Source: Leptodontidium sp. MPI-SDFR-AT-0119
Taxonomy: Eukaryota; Ascomycota; Leotiomycetes; Helotiales; Leptodontidiaceae
Length of the DNA: 64,000 nt
Direction of reading: 5' to 3'
Assembly (NCBI GenBank): GCA_020726505.1
Contig: JAHLEZ010000034.1
Location: 372,001-436,000, forward strand
Positions 11,401-21,135 of the stretch are shown piece by piece. Position numbers and translations under genes: made by a program. The notes under the pieces were generated by a model that did not search any database, was not told the origin of the DNA, and was given only the letters and a program-made list of their open reading frames with translations. Position 1 is the stretch's first letter, and each line of letters starts with the position of its first letter.

Positions 11401-12310
11401 TGACCAACCGTCAATTGTTGAATGCGTAGCTGATGTTGAATGGCATGAGACGATGAAGTTCCTCAAGGTGGAGTTTCCAGTCCAAGTCAGTAATACCGAG
11501 GCCTCGTACGAAACCCAGTACGGTGTTATTAAGCGCCCAACTCACTATAATACCTCGTAAGTATTGTATTTGATTCCCACTCTCTCAAAGTCTAGTCGAT
11601 TATCTGTGCAAGGTAGCGTTTGTGGTGGCTGTGATTGTAACTAACTTTGATGCGTGCAAAGATGGGACATGGCCAAGTTCGAAGTTTGCTGCCACAAATT
11701 CGCCGATCTATCAGAATACAACTACGGCGTATCTATTATTAACGACAGCAAATACGGCTTCGCAACAGTAGGCAACGTGATGCGACTTTCGCTCCTGCGC
11801 TCTCCCAAAGCGCCAGATGGAAACGCCGACATGGGTCACCACCGTATCCGCTGGGCCATGATGCCTCACCGCGGCAGTCTCGGAAGCCAAACGGTGCGCG
11901 CAGCGTTCAACTTCAATAATCCTCTGAAGCTCATGAGCTTAGCTGCGCCAAAGAAGCAACTCCCTGACGAGCCATCTAACAAGCCATCGATCCTGTCTAA
12001 GGCCCCAATCGCGCTCACGGGCGACGATAACCTCGTGCTCGACTGGGTCAAGCGTGGCGAAGACGACACTGACGTCTCGCTCGACGCACTGCCCAAGCGG
12101 AAGGGGAAAAGTATCGTGGTGAGGATATATGATGCAGTGGGCGGAATGGGACGGGGGACGATCAAGACAGAATATGGCCTTGAGAAGGTGTTCAAGACTA
12201 ACATTTTGGAGGACGAGTTAGAGGAGATTCCTGTGTTAGAAGGAGGAAACTTTGAGGTTGTTCTGAGCGCGTTTGAGGTCGCGACTTATAGACTCGTTTT
12301 GAAGGACTGA
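8478..12310 (+). CDS. ams1: Alpha-mannosidase, glycoside hydrolase family 38 (Ams1-like)
   Basis: This zinc-dependent enzyme removes alpha-linked mannose from free oligosaccharides. Its yeast homologue Ams1 reaches the vacuole by the selective Cvt/autophagy route, and no signal peptide is seen here either. Seven exons are inferred: 8478-8656, 8750-9638, 9714-10042, 10110-10248, 10333-10755, 10820-11556 and 11662-12310. The introns are 64-105 nt, and the joined frame gives 1114 aa (yeast Ams1 is about 1083). The zinc-binding strand reads [15 protein letters not shown] (about 9497-9541). [20 protein letters not shown] carries the acidic region with the nucleophile. [22 protein letters not shown] and [18 protein letters not shown] are further GH38 marks. 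The C-terminal beta domain follows from about 10870. The ATG at 8478 is the only in-frame Met before the conserved KRLANFL segment. Nothing is broken. Confidence 0.93.
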
Positions 12311-12660
12311 ACAGTAGCTAGCGACCTTTTACTCTTCTTGCATTTTTGGATTAGTTTTTTGGGCGGGGGGGTTGTTCATGGTGGGGTTTGGAAATTGAGA
12401 TAGAATGGAAAAGAAAATGCAAAAATGATTAGACGGCTGTTATAAGCCAAGACGTTTAACTCTTCAACATACTCACTTCTTTAATGTAGCTGGGGAAGTG
12501 TTGCCGTTAAGCCCCTCACGTAACGTCGTATACCACTTTAGGTCTTCTCGTCACAGCAGCCTATGAACGGCAGGTAATGATTTGCAACAAAGTGTGGCAT
12601 TCTAAGACGTACACCGACAGATCACGAAACTGTGGTCGTTGGCCTAGGCTTTGAAGAGCG
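12311..12660. other. 3' flank of the mannosidase gene
   Basis: This stretch should hold the mannosidase 3' UTR. It contains a G-rich run near 12360-12370 and no gene that I can support. Confidence 0.5.
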
Positions 12661-13913
12661 GGCTGAAATGGCACTAAGTAAACGCTTCTCTACATGGCCA
12701 GTACGGCGACTATGTCCGCACAGGACCTCGCGAATTGTCGATCAGTGATCCATCTGCGATGTCGTGTATATTAGGCTTCACTGCAAAGCCTTTCAAGGGA
12801 CCAGTGTATGATTCCATGGAAGGATCGGTGAACACGACACGGAACAAGGAATTTCATTCGCAGCGAAGGAAGATTTGGGATTCGAGCATGAAGGACTGTA
12901 TTTCTCTACACAGCCGTCATTTGAATGGACTCTTGAGCTGACCAAAATAGTACTTCCGACCTACGCCCCGCAAATCGAGACCTTTACCAGCACCCTCCTG
13001 GGCCGCATCTGCTCAAACCTCGACACACCCGTCAAATGAATATTTTGGCATTGCATTATCTACGATGGCATAACATAGTTGGCTGTTGGTCAAGCGGCGG
13101 ACTTCCTGTCGCGCAATCAGAGCGAGGATGCTAGTTCTGTAATGGCGGGTATCAAGAGTACTACATTTGCTTTGGGCTTACTGTATCATGTTCCTTGGAT
13201 CTTGACGCTGTTGACGACATTTGCATTCCTTCCGGATCCGATAAAGGGATGGAATAATTGGAGTAAGAGGATACTAAAGAAGAGGAAGAAGTTATGTCGC
13301 ACACTCAATCGGGCCTGGACCGAAATAGCAAAGACTCTAAGGTTGTGGGAGTGCTAACTCATGATTATTCAGAGAGGAACGGAGCAGCCTGATCTGATGG
13401 GCCATTTGATAGCTAATACAAGCGATACCAAGAAAGACAACAATCTTCTTTTCACCGAATCCCGCGTTATTATCAGTGCAGAAAGGTCTAAAGTCCCTTT
13501 CCTAGTGTCGCAAACGTCAATCGTATCTGTCTAATACCTTTTAGTGATACAACAGCTACAACCATCACGACGCTCTTCACACTTCTTGCCTCGTCCCCTA
13601 CCTCGATTGCCTAAATACGTACCGAGATTGGCCATCTCCTGTCTTCAACTCCTCGGTCCTTTGCTTGCAACGCCAGTTATTCCATCCTAGACTCAATCAT
13701 CAACGAAACCCTGCGTCTATACCCACCCGTTCTCTTTGGCTCGCAACGCATCAACCTCTCTGGCGGACTAACGATCCCATCTTCACCTCTCACATCAAAG
13801 CCAAATCCGAAATGCCTCACGGAATCAAGCACATATATCCCACCCAACACAACTCTACGTTATAAAGGTTCCAATCCTATATGGCTTCATCCTAGGCGTG
13901 TATATATAGAGCT
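12661..13913 (+). pseudogene. Cytochrome P450, broken and truncated
   Basis: The P450 landmarks occur in order but in several frames. They are GDYVRTGPRELSISDPSA followed by FKGPVYDSMEGSVNTTRNKE and FHSQRRKIWDSSMK (12705-12900), then in another frame YAPQIETFTSTLLGRI (12960-13010), the segment FALGLLYHVPWILTLLTTF (about 13160-13220), an I-helix-like TATTITTLFTLLAS (about 13550), and the K-helix ExxR motif in NETLRLYPPVLFGSQR (about 13700-13747). The heme-binding FxxGxRxC loop is missing. The frame ends at a TAA about 13913, where the AT-rich block begins. An active protein would be an ER-anchored monooxygenase. Both internal frame changes and a lost 3' end are seen, so the copy is dead. Confidence 0.85.
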
Positions 13914-14830
13914 CGTTTACTCTAAGTAATCGGGACTCTTAAGTAAAAGGCGGAACTTACATCAAACATGCGGCATTCGCGTTAAAAATGCTTTAATAGA
14001 TTATAATGACTTTAACAATACGACTATTAAAAGCCTCACGATAAAGAAAGTCTTAAGAAAACTATATAGAGTTATAAGGGTGATGCTACCCTTGTGGAAG
14101 CGTAGTTAAGTAACCAGGTACAATACTTAACCATAGATAAAACCGACAAAGCCGGCACAAACATCATTAATTACTTTTTTTTAAGATTATTAATATACTT
14201 TTCGATCTTACTTTAGCAATCAGAGCCTTATGTTAAGCGCATTTGTTTAAGCTCGAGGAAATAAATCTTCGTAACTCTGGTTAAGCGCTAACTTCTTTAA
14301 TTCACCAAAAACCAAACGATACGTCAAGGAGAGAATGTTTCTAAGGAACAAATAATAAAGCGTATCGAGAATAGCTTAGACCTTGCGCTAGGCTTACAGA
14401 ACGTGCTCGAGAACGACGAAGCATAGGTAAAAGAAAATGGTCAGAAAATTATATTATATACGCCGATTATATAGAATAAGCGAGAGCGATTCGAGGAAAT
14501 TCAAGCACTCGAACATTAGACCTAAGGACTTAGATACTAACAAGGAAAATTCTAAATACTATTAGTGGGCTTAAGAAGGTCCTTAAACAGACACTAAAAG
14601 ACGTCAAAGTCAAGGAGAAGCCAGGAGGAAAGTTAGGAGGGAAGTTTCCAGTACATTCGCTTATCCGGTCACATGACCTTTCTCTTCTAGACGATTCTAG
14701 TAGTTATCACAAAGCTTATTAATTTGTAATTAGCTTTAGAAGGCTCTAATAAGCCTATTACAGTGTGTATATAGAGCCTTAAGCTCTTAGGTAGTCGCAA
14801 CTCAAGCAATTCAAGAATCACTCTAATCAC
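13914..14830. repeat. AT-rich, RIP-like block
   Basis: The composition shifts sharply to A/T with many TAA and TTA words, and there are no frames over 60 codons. It directly follows the cut end of the P450. This looks like a mutated transposon remnant. I could not recognise the family or find terminal repeats. Confidence 0.6.
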
Positions 14831-14842
14831 GTGTCGTTTTCC

Positions 14843-15176
14843 TCATATTGATCTGCCAATTTCACATAACCCTATTATAGTGACACCAATAACATCCGTC
14901 GTTACGAGGACTCTTCTGCCGACCTCGTCGTGGATGTTGTCCAATTGTTTGTGGAGTTGGAAGGCCTCTTTTACCAATTCAAAGAGCTGATCGGTTGTAG
15001 CTTCGCGAATCTCTTCGGCCCAAAAATTCCACCAGACGGCACCTGTCAAGCCGCGATAGGGCGTGAACATTTCGTGTTGCGACATCTACTGGTAGCAGGC
15101 TCTGCGACGTAGATGTGTCGATCGACGTCTTGGATTCTTGGTAGCTCCTAATTTCGAAAGGGTCCTTGCCCACTGT
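14843..15176 (-). pseudogene. NFX1-type zinc-finger helicase (SF1) fragment
   Basis: Two overlapping minus-strand frames join into one protein-like path. The first reads PFEIRSYQESKTSIDTST then VDVATRNVHALSRLDRCRLV (about 15170-15060). The second, after a one-step frame change, reads NFWAEEIREATTDQLFELVK, QLDNIHDEVGRRVLVTTDVI and GVTIIGL. The phrase ADVIGVTTTGLA is characteristic of the helicase domain of fungal NFX1/ZNFX1-like proteins, which have been linked to RNA silencing and heterochromatin. The Walker motifs and zinc-finger region are absent, so this is a relic. The assignment rests on remembered family patterns. Confidence 0.5.
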
Positions 15177-15932
15177 CTTAAACCCCTCATCATCAAATTG
15201 GGAGCAGATACGCGGATGTCTCCGGGCTAGATGAGCTTTGAGGTTAGCCTAGTCTGGTTGTTTTGTATGTTATGCAGTAAGCCTAGCGCTCGTCTGATAA
15301 GTCGCCTCGCTTGCAAGTATGACGTAGCTTCATGCAATAAATGCCCAAAAATCTGCCCGATAAGCGGCAAAGTTAGCGTTGTGAGGCTGAGCGCCGACGA
15401 CATGTGTCGCAATCTGGATTCAACGACTACACCTATCAACTTTCTCTCTGCTCTCTAGAAGGATAATAAAGGGATAAAGTACTGTCACAATAAGCTTTGG
15501 ATTTAGTGTAGGCGACTTTATCGCAGCAATCAACCTTGCCAACAAGATCTGGAAAGAATTCGCGGATGCACTGGGTCAATTCAACACTGTCTCGGATGAG
15601 TGCGTTGTTTCAATAGTCAATGACACCCAATAAGGCAGGTGTGGCTGGGGCTGTGCTGCATGTCGCACCACCCCTGAATAAAGTCGCAACGTCCCTAATT
15701 AATTTTATTTCGCGTTCTTACGAGTTTCTTGCTGTGGAATCTCTTTTTCTTGACTAATATCGAGAACTCGACTTCATTTTAAGGGAGGTGAGGCAGATGA
15801 AATTGATCGAGACGTTGCTGCGAACGAGCTAGACTAACTTACCGGAACTAGATTGATGTTAGAGCCCAAATCTTCCGCCGCCCGCCGTACCGAATACCCC
15901 ATTTAAGGAAGAAACCTACGCCAATCTAAATC
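15177..15932. other. Spacer upstream of the HET-ankyrin gene
   Basis: Short frames (15227-15439 minus, 15231-15458 plus) may be further scraps of the helicase relic, but I cannot place them in the family. The right part is the promoter of the HET-ankyrin gene. No repeat ends were found. Confidence 0.4.
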
Positions 15933-18425
15933 ATGCGTTTGTTAAATACAGCCAACTTCGAGATTCAAGAGTTCAGAGATGATAGAATCCCGAGGTATGC
16001 TATACTATCACATACGTGGGATGAAGTAGAAATTACCTTTCAGGATATGAATGGAGCCGCCGTAACTGAAAAGAAGGGATATAAAAAAGTCGAAAAGTGT
16101 TGCTCTATGGCTAGGGATCGCGGACACGACTATGTTTGGATAGACACCTGCTGCATCGACAAGACAAGCAGCGCAGAACTTTCCGAAGCTATCAACTCTA
16201 TGTATCGTTGGTATCAAGAAGCCGAAGTTTGCTACGCTTACTTGGCTGATGTGCTGCATGATCCTGGCCATCGGCTGTCTGGTTTGAGAGGCCCCGAATT
16301 TTCACAGAGCAAATGGTTCCGCAGAGGATGGACGCTTCAGGAGCTTATCGCGCCATTGGGAGAAGTAATTTTCCTTGACAAAGAATGGAAAGAGATGGGG
16401 ACAAAGTCAACTCTACAGGACACTATTTCGAGTATCACCGGTATACCTGTCGATATCCTCACAGGAAACAAAGACCTTGAAAGCGTTAGTGTCGCTCAAA
16501 GAATGTCGTGGGCTGCAGAGAGAGAAACAACAAAGACTGAAGATCGTGCCTATAGCTTAATGGGCATATTCGGCATCAATATGCCGTTGATCTACGGGGA
16601 AGGGACGGGGGCTTTTATTAGACTCCAGGAGGAGATTATGAAGGTTTTGGATGACCAGAGCATCTTCGCCTGGAAGTCTGAAGAGGAAAATCACGGTGGA
16701 CTTCTGGCAACTTCCCCAGGTGCATTCAAAGAATCTGCCAACATCATCTCATTCAATCCTTTTATCACTTCCAACAGCCCCTTAACTATAAGCAACAGAG
16801 GGATCCATTTGGAACTCCGTTTCATGGGTATAGGCCGCAATGGGTTAGGGCTCGCCATCCTTCATTGTGCAGAGATTGGGAAAGAGGATCAGTTGATCGC
16901 AATCTACTTGCGAGATTTATCACTGACAATGGAGCTCTTTGAGAGAGTAAGGTGCCAAGACTTCGAGCAGCTCAACCTGAGCAATTTTAGACAATCGCTA
17001 TATCCTATGAGGGGAATATATATCCGACAACGGCGTCTGGCAAGTTTTAGAGCATCAAAAGAAGAGACCAATCTACATTCGAATTCGAAGCTCCCCGACA
17101 GAATACAAACAACGCAGATGGATGCTGCTGAACGGGCCTCATCTTTACCCACAGCGCAGGAAGGGCACAATGAAACAGCGAACGTGCGATCGGCCAGAAG
17201 CGACGTTGAAACCAACTTTGAAGCTGAAAACGGACGGACGAGCTTGTCACATGCGGCAGAACGAGGGCATTATGATGAAGTCGAATTGCTTCTGGCTCGA
17301 AGCGACATCCAGGCCGACTCCAGGGATAAATATGGACGGACCCCATTATCGTATGCGGCAGGGTGCGGACATGTGGAGGTCGTATGGTTGTTACTTCAGA
17401 CCGGCAAAGTCGATGCCGCCTCTAACGATGGAGAAGGGCGGACACCGCTCTTGCATGCAGTTGTGGGGGGATACGAGGAAGTGGTGTGGTTGTTACTAAC
17501 GAGAAGTGACGTCCAAGCCGAATACAAGGATAGAGATGGACAGACGCTGCTGTCACATGCTGCAAGGGGAGGACATGAGGCCTTGATAAAGTTATTTCTT
17601 GCACGAAGCCACACCAAGGCCCAGTTAGTAGATGCTAAGGGACGGACGCCACTGTCACATGCTGCTGAGAAAGGACATGAGGTGGTGGTCAAGTTGTTAC
17701 TAACCCGAACCGATATTGGGCCTGATTCTAAGGACAACTTTGGCCAAACGCCGCTATCGTATGCCGCACATCAAGGGCACGAGACTGTCGTACAGCAGCT
17801 GCTTAATAAGGGGGCCGACATCGAGTCGAAGAACAACTCTGGTCAAACGCCGCTGTCATATGCCGCCCAGCAAGAGCACAAGACTATCGTGCAGCAGCTA
17901 CTCGACAAGGGCGCCGACATCGATTCGAAGGACAACTTTGGCCAAACGCCGCTATCATATGCCGCTGGGCAAGGGTACGAGATTATCGTGCAGCAGCTGC
18001 TCGACAAGGGCGCCGACATCGAGTCGAAGAGCAACTTTAGCCGGACGCCGCTGTCGTATGCCGCCCAGCAAGGGCACGAGACTGTCGTACAGCAACTACT
18101 TAACAAGGGCGCCGATATCGAGTTGAAGGACGACTCTGGCCAAACGCCGCTATCGTATGCCGCGCTGCAAGGGCACGGGACTGTCGTACAGCAGCTGCTT
18201 AATAAGGGGGCCGACATCGAGTCGAAGAACAACTCTGGCCAAACGCCGCTATCGTATGCCGCCCTGCAAGGGCACGAGACTATTATACAGCAGCTGCTTA
18301 ACAAGGGCGCTAACATCGAGTCGAAGGACAAATTTGATCGGACGCCGCTATCGTATGCCGCTGAGCGAGGTCATAAGGCCGTCGTTAAGCTTCTGCAATC
18401 ACATAGTGTTCGATCATCGAAGTAG
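15933..18425 (+). CDS. HET-domain protein with C-terminal ankyrin repeats
   Basis: This 830-aa single-exon protein belongs to the fungal self/non-self (heterokaryon incompatibility) family. HET domains can trigger cell death after recognition of a different partner. The N-terminus MRLLNTANFEIQEF is the usual start of this class. The HET motifs are YAILSHTWDEVEITFQDM (residues about 27-44), WIDTCCIDK (about 69), YRWYQEAEVCYAYLADV (about 91), WFRRGWTLQELIAP (about 128) and EDRAYSLMGIFGINMPLIYG (about 203). No NACHT or NB-ARC NTPase lies between. From about residue 425 there are 12 ankyrin repeats: five diverged ones, then six almost identical 33-aa units and a last variant unit ending in SSK. 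Such homogenised repeats are known from fungal NLR-type recognition proteins. The frame is intact. The partner is unknown. Confidence 0.92.
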   Translation: MRLLNTANFEIQEFRDDRIPRYAILSHTWDEVEITFQDMNGAAVTEKKGYKKVEKCCSMARDRGHDYVWIDTCCIDKTSSAELSEAINSMYRWYQEAEVCYAYLADVLHDPGHRLSGLRGPEFSQSKWFRRGWTLQELIAPLGEVIFLDKEWKEMGTKSTLQDTISSITGIPVDILTGNKDLESVSVAQRMSWAAERETTKTEDRAYSLMGIFGINMPLIYGEGTGAFIRLQEEIMKVLDDQSIFAWKSEEENHGGLLATSPGAFKESANIISFNPFITSNSPLTISNRGIHLELRFMGIGRNGLGLAILHCAEIGKEDQLIAIYLRDLSLTMELFERVRCQDFEQLNLSNFRQSLYPMRGIYIRQRRLASFRASKEETNLHSNSKLPDRIQTTQMDAAERASSLPTAQEGHNETANVRSARSDVETNFEAENGRTSLSHAAERGHYDEVELLLARSDIQADSRDKYGRTPLSYAAGCGHVEVVWLLLQTGKVDAASNDGEGRTPLLHAVVGGYEEVVWLLLTRSDVQAEYKDRDGQTLLSHAARGGHEALIKLFLARSHTKAQLVDAKGRTPLSHAAEKGHEVVVKLLLTRTDIGPDSKDNFGQTPLSYAAHQGHETVVQQLLNKGADIESKNNSGQTPLSYAAQQEHKTIVQQLLDKGADIDSKDNFGQTPLSYAAGQGYEIIVQQLLDKGADIESKSNFSRTPLSYAAQQGHETVVQQLLNKGADIELKDDSGQTPLSYAALQGHGTVVQQLLNKGADIESKNNSGQTPLSYAALQGHETIIQQLLNKGANIESKDKFDRTPLSYAAERGHKAVVKLLQSHSVRSSK
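17731..18360 (+). repeat. Near-identical 99-bp ankyrin-coding tandem repeat
   Basis: Six full 99-bp units and a partial variant encode copies of GQTPLSYAAxQGHETVVQQL plus the LNKGADIESK tail. Differences between units are few and often shared in patches (SKNNSG, SKDNFG, LNKG versus LDKG), which points to recent duplication or gene conversion inside the gene. Confidence 0.9.
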
Positions 18426-18545
18426 CATTTCCTTAGCCTCCTCCCTATCTGCTGTTACAATAAAATCTGTTGTTGGAATCTCCTGCTGCAAGGTACAATT
18501 CCTTCTCATTAGTTAATTGCAAGCAAAACTACCATAAAAAAAACC

Positions 18546-18921
18546 TTACGTCCTAGCTCTTTTTGACGGCTTTCCCTCTCTTATTGTTGTTTGAATGTTC
18601 ACAGATCTCTCGGAAAGTACTTTTGCGTTCTTGCACCTTTCTCCTCGCAAGACCTTAGCTCTCTGTACGCTATGGACATGGCTCAAATGACTCGTCAATT
18701 CCGTATGTGTCATATTTTCCTGATAAGAACAAGTCTTTGGAAAGCAAGGGCAGGGATGAATGGAATCTAGATCGGCGCCGTCGAAATGCATAGCTATATG
18801 CTTTTGATAATCGGCATGACTGAGAAGGTTCATCGTCTTTGAGATTCTCTTAGAAGGCGAAAGGTTCTCATTGTGAAGACAAAACGGGCAGAAAGAGGGA
18901 ATCGTGCGACGTCCGTTATCA
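18546..18921 (-). pseudogene. C2H2-type zinc-finger protein, C-terminal part (split by transposon)
   Basis: The minus-strand frame runs from the transposon edge as YDNGRRTIPSFCPFCLHNE, then LSPSKRISKTMNLLSHADYQ, KHIAMHF, and CPCFPKTCSYQENMTHTELT with SHLSHVH, ending at the TAG that precedes 18546. Paired Cys (FCPFC) and His (HADYQKHIAMH; HLSHVH) are spaced as in the degenerate C2H2 fingers common in fungal nuclear proteins. The first Met in the frame (18833) is internal and not a start. The upstream half lies beyond the Tc1/mariner element at 20500 and above. A basic KPSKRART tail ends the protein. Function unknown; DNA binding is inferred. Confidence 0.7.
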
Positions 18922-18923
18922 TA

Positions 18924-18956
18924 CGAAGGCGCGCGGCATTGAAATCCGTTAGCGCC
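18924..18956. repeat. Left terminal inverted repeat of the Tc1/mariner element
   Basis: It starts directly after the TA at 18922-18923. It matches the reverse complement of 20467-20499 with one difference at the tenth position region (GGCGCGCGG versus GGCGGGCGG). Confidence 0.88.
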
Positions 18957-19037
18957 GATTTTACGTAAATGACTCTAGCCAGGCTTGGCACCAAAAAGTA
19001 CCCCGCTTCCCTATCAATTTATACTACAAATTAAGTA

Positions 19038-20354
19038 CTACCCATGAAATTCATTACCACCTTCACATTCAATTATTAAAGAATTAATTGCCGCTTGACG
19101 GGCTACTAATGCACGAATTCTATCTATAGGAATATCTTCCCAAGTCTGTCTCTAAGCTCGATCTGTCCACTCAATCGTATGAGGGGCATCCCACTGCTTC
19201 GTAATTTCAATTCTCATTGGCATCCACACGCCTTCAATAGCGTTCTGATCTGCTGAATTACCTATATGCTCGTAGAGAGGAATTCCAGCTTGCTTGAGGA
19301 TTCGTTGAGTCCATTTGCTTGCGTGAGAAGGAGCGTTATCTTGTTGAAAAACGTACGGTAACATCTCGTCCTCAAACAAATCAGGTTCGTGTCGTTGAAC
19401 CATTAACTCTTCCCAAAAAGGAATAAGCTTAGGTTTTAACACTTCGTTAATATAACGAATGTTATCAACTCCTCCCCGAGATTGAGCATCTCTCTTATAC
19501 TTGTGATTCTTCCAATATACCTCCCAACTCGCTCTTTTCGCTGGCCATCGTTGACCTTTCCGATCCCATTCAGCTTCTTTTGCTCTCTCTTGAGCATCAA
19601 ACGTAGCACGACACTCAGCTTCGATTTCCTTATTATTTAGCTCGTCGAGTATAGCATCGTCTGTGGCTCTTTCTTCGGCAGTTTGAGGGTAGTAGACATG
19701 AGATGGGCCTTTGTGATCGTATGTAAAGCATCCCCAAAACATCGCTTCTGAGTAGTTATTGTATCGCCGCTCAATGCAATCGGGATGATATCGTTCGTCC
19801 ACAAATCGAGAGATATTTTGCATGCCACGCTTTGCTGAGACCACAATTGAAGCTTCGTCAGAAAAGATCACCATCCGCCACTCTAACAAACCCCAGTCTT
19901 TTCGGGAAAGTGCAAGCTCGTAACGTTGTGCCTTTTGAATATCTGTCAAAGAGAGCTTCTTCGTCGATTTGGCCCTACGAAGGCCTCGCTCGCGGAGTTT
20001 CTTCTCGATCGTTCGACGGTGGTAGTCAAAGAACCCCTCCTCTTTCGCAACAACATGCCAGAGCTTCTTTCGTTGCCTTCTGTTGAGTGTGCAAGCATCT
20101 AATAACTTCGACACCTCTTCAACTGACGTCTTTGGCTTTGCTCCACTACCGACTTTCCGTTCAATTTGCTCTTGGTACGAAGGAGGTGGCCATCCTTGTG
20201 CCTCACACTCCGCTTTGAGCGCGTCGGCCCGTCGTTTGATATCATTAGCCGTAGTTTGAGGGATACCGGCCTTTTTCGCAGCATGCACTACCGCAACGTA
20301 TTCACAATGAACCAAAAAAGCTATCTTTTGAGAAAGAGACGCAGGTTTCCCCAT
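19038..20354 (-). pseudogene. Tc1/mariner DD34E transposase with one premature stop
   Basis: The open frame 20354-19152 gives 400 aa starting MGKPASLSQKIAFLVH. It shows an N-terminal helix-turn-helix region and then the DDE catalytic core: Asp in VIFSDEASI, Asp in YVFQQDNAPSHASK and Glu in NSADQNAIEGVW. Exactly 34 residues separate the last two (DD34E). After EWTDRA a TAG stops the frame at 19149-19151. The same frame then continues as RQTWEDIPIDRIRALVARQA and on to a natural-looking TAG at 19038-19040, so about 36 residues are cut off. TGG to TAG at this place equals CA to TA on the plus strand, the RIP-preferred change. The catalytic triad is intact. Whether the shortened protein works is unknown. 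Confidence 0.85.
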
Positions 20355-20466
20355 ATTAAAATTTTTAAACTAATTGGATTAATAGAAAGCTGGTAATATT
20401 CAAGTAAAGTTGTTGAGTTTGAATGTGGGGAGACTACTTTAGATGACTCGCTTAGACCGCTAGTTT

Positions 20467-20499
20467 GGCGCTAACGGATTTCAATGCCGCCCGCCTTCG
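20467..20499. repeat. Right terminal inverted repeat of the Tc1/mariner element
   Basis: It is the mirror of the left terminal repeat and is followed by the TA at 20500-20501. Confidence 0.88.
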
Positions 20500-21135
20500 T
20501 ACTGGCCCATATACCCAAGCTCTGCTACCAATCTCCACACCTTTTTCCAGTGCCTGTTGAAATGCTCGTCTTTGCCAGGACCAAACTGGACCCACTCCAG
20601 AAAGTTCTCACAAATCCCACACCATAAGACTGATTCAGCCCCGACCGACAGGACTCAGTCTATGCTCTTGGTGTAAATGGCGAAGATAAGTCTGTTCCGA
20701 CGAGAATATCGAGCTTGTTGACAAATGTGCCTTTGGATGCTTAGTATTAATGCTTGGAGAAGTCGTTAGAACAGCACAGCCGTCATAGCAGCAATTCCAA
20801 TGTTACCGACTGCGTGATGTTGCTTGTGGTGTGTCAATGTATGGCCAAGAACATGTCCGTCCTGCTCCTGGCGAGTCTTGGATCGGGCCCACCCGCAAGA
20901 GCTTCGGATTCTGCTTCTTGGTAGGTCGTTGGGAATGATGTGTGCAAGGCACGTCTAGAGGTAAGAGATGCTTCTCGAGTGCCGCCTCCGCAGCGCGTCG
21001 TACGACTGCGGCATGAGCAGAATGGGCGGTTTCAGGTGAATGGTAGTCCAATGAGAGATCAACACCAGAAAAGCGACAGATAGACGAGTGTACTTCCCTG
21101 TCCTATGCGTCGGAAAGAGCTGCATCTGCGAGACC
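20500..21135 (-). pseudogene. C2H2-type zinc-finger protein, upstream part (split by transposon)
   Basis: Directly outside the transposon the minus-strand frame reads LWCGICENFLEWVQFGPGK, then DEHFNRHWKKVWRLVAELG and YMGQY, ending at the TA target. This joins in frame to YDNGRRTIPSF on the other side once the element and one TA are removed. A stop upstream (about 20655) suggests an intron. Further up, a frame reading HSSICRFSGVDLSLDYHSPE, then TAHSAHAAVVRRAAEAALEK and HLLPLDVPC (about 21090-20950), looks like a preceding exon of the same gene, though this link is weaker. The start codon was not located. Confidence 0.55.

Larger units (their letters stand above)
18924..20499 (-). mobile_element. 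Tc1/mariner DNA transposon, complete, with TA duplication
   Basis: Both ends carry a perfect inverted match over GGCATTGAAATCCGTTAGCG (left about 18936-18957, right about 20466-20487). The match extends outward with one mismatch to CGAAGGCG at the tips, giving terminal repeats of about 33 bp. A TA dinucleotide flanks each side (18922-18923 and 20500-20501), the target duplication of this superfamily. The element is 1576 bp and encodes one DD34E transposase on the minus strand. It sits inside a C2H2 gene. Confidence 0.93.

Noticed and set aside
17843..18331. A 162-codon minus-strand open frame opposite the ankyrin repeats
   Set aside because: It is a periodic shadow of the 99-bp repeat: its Ser/Cys-rich units have the same period, and no domain or start context supports it.
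17731..18360. Regular repeats that could be mistaken for a CRISPR array
   Set aside because: The units are contiguous 99-bp ankyrin codons without spacers, inside an open reading frame, and the genome is eukaryotic.
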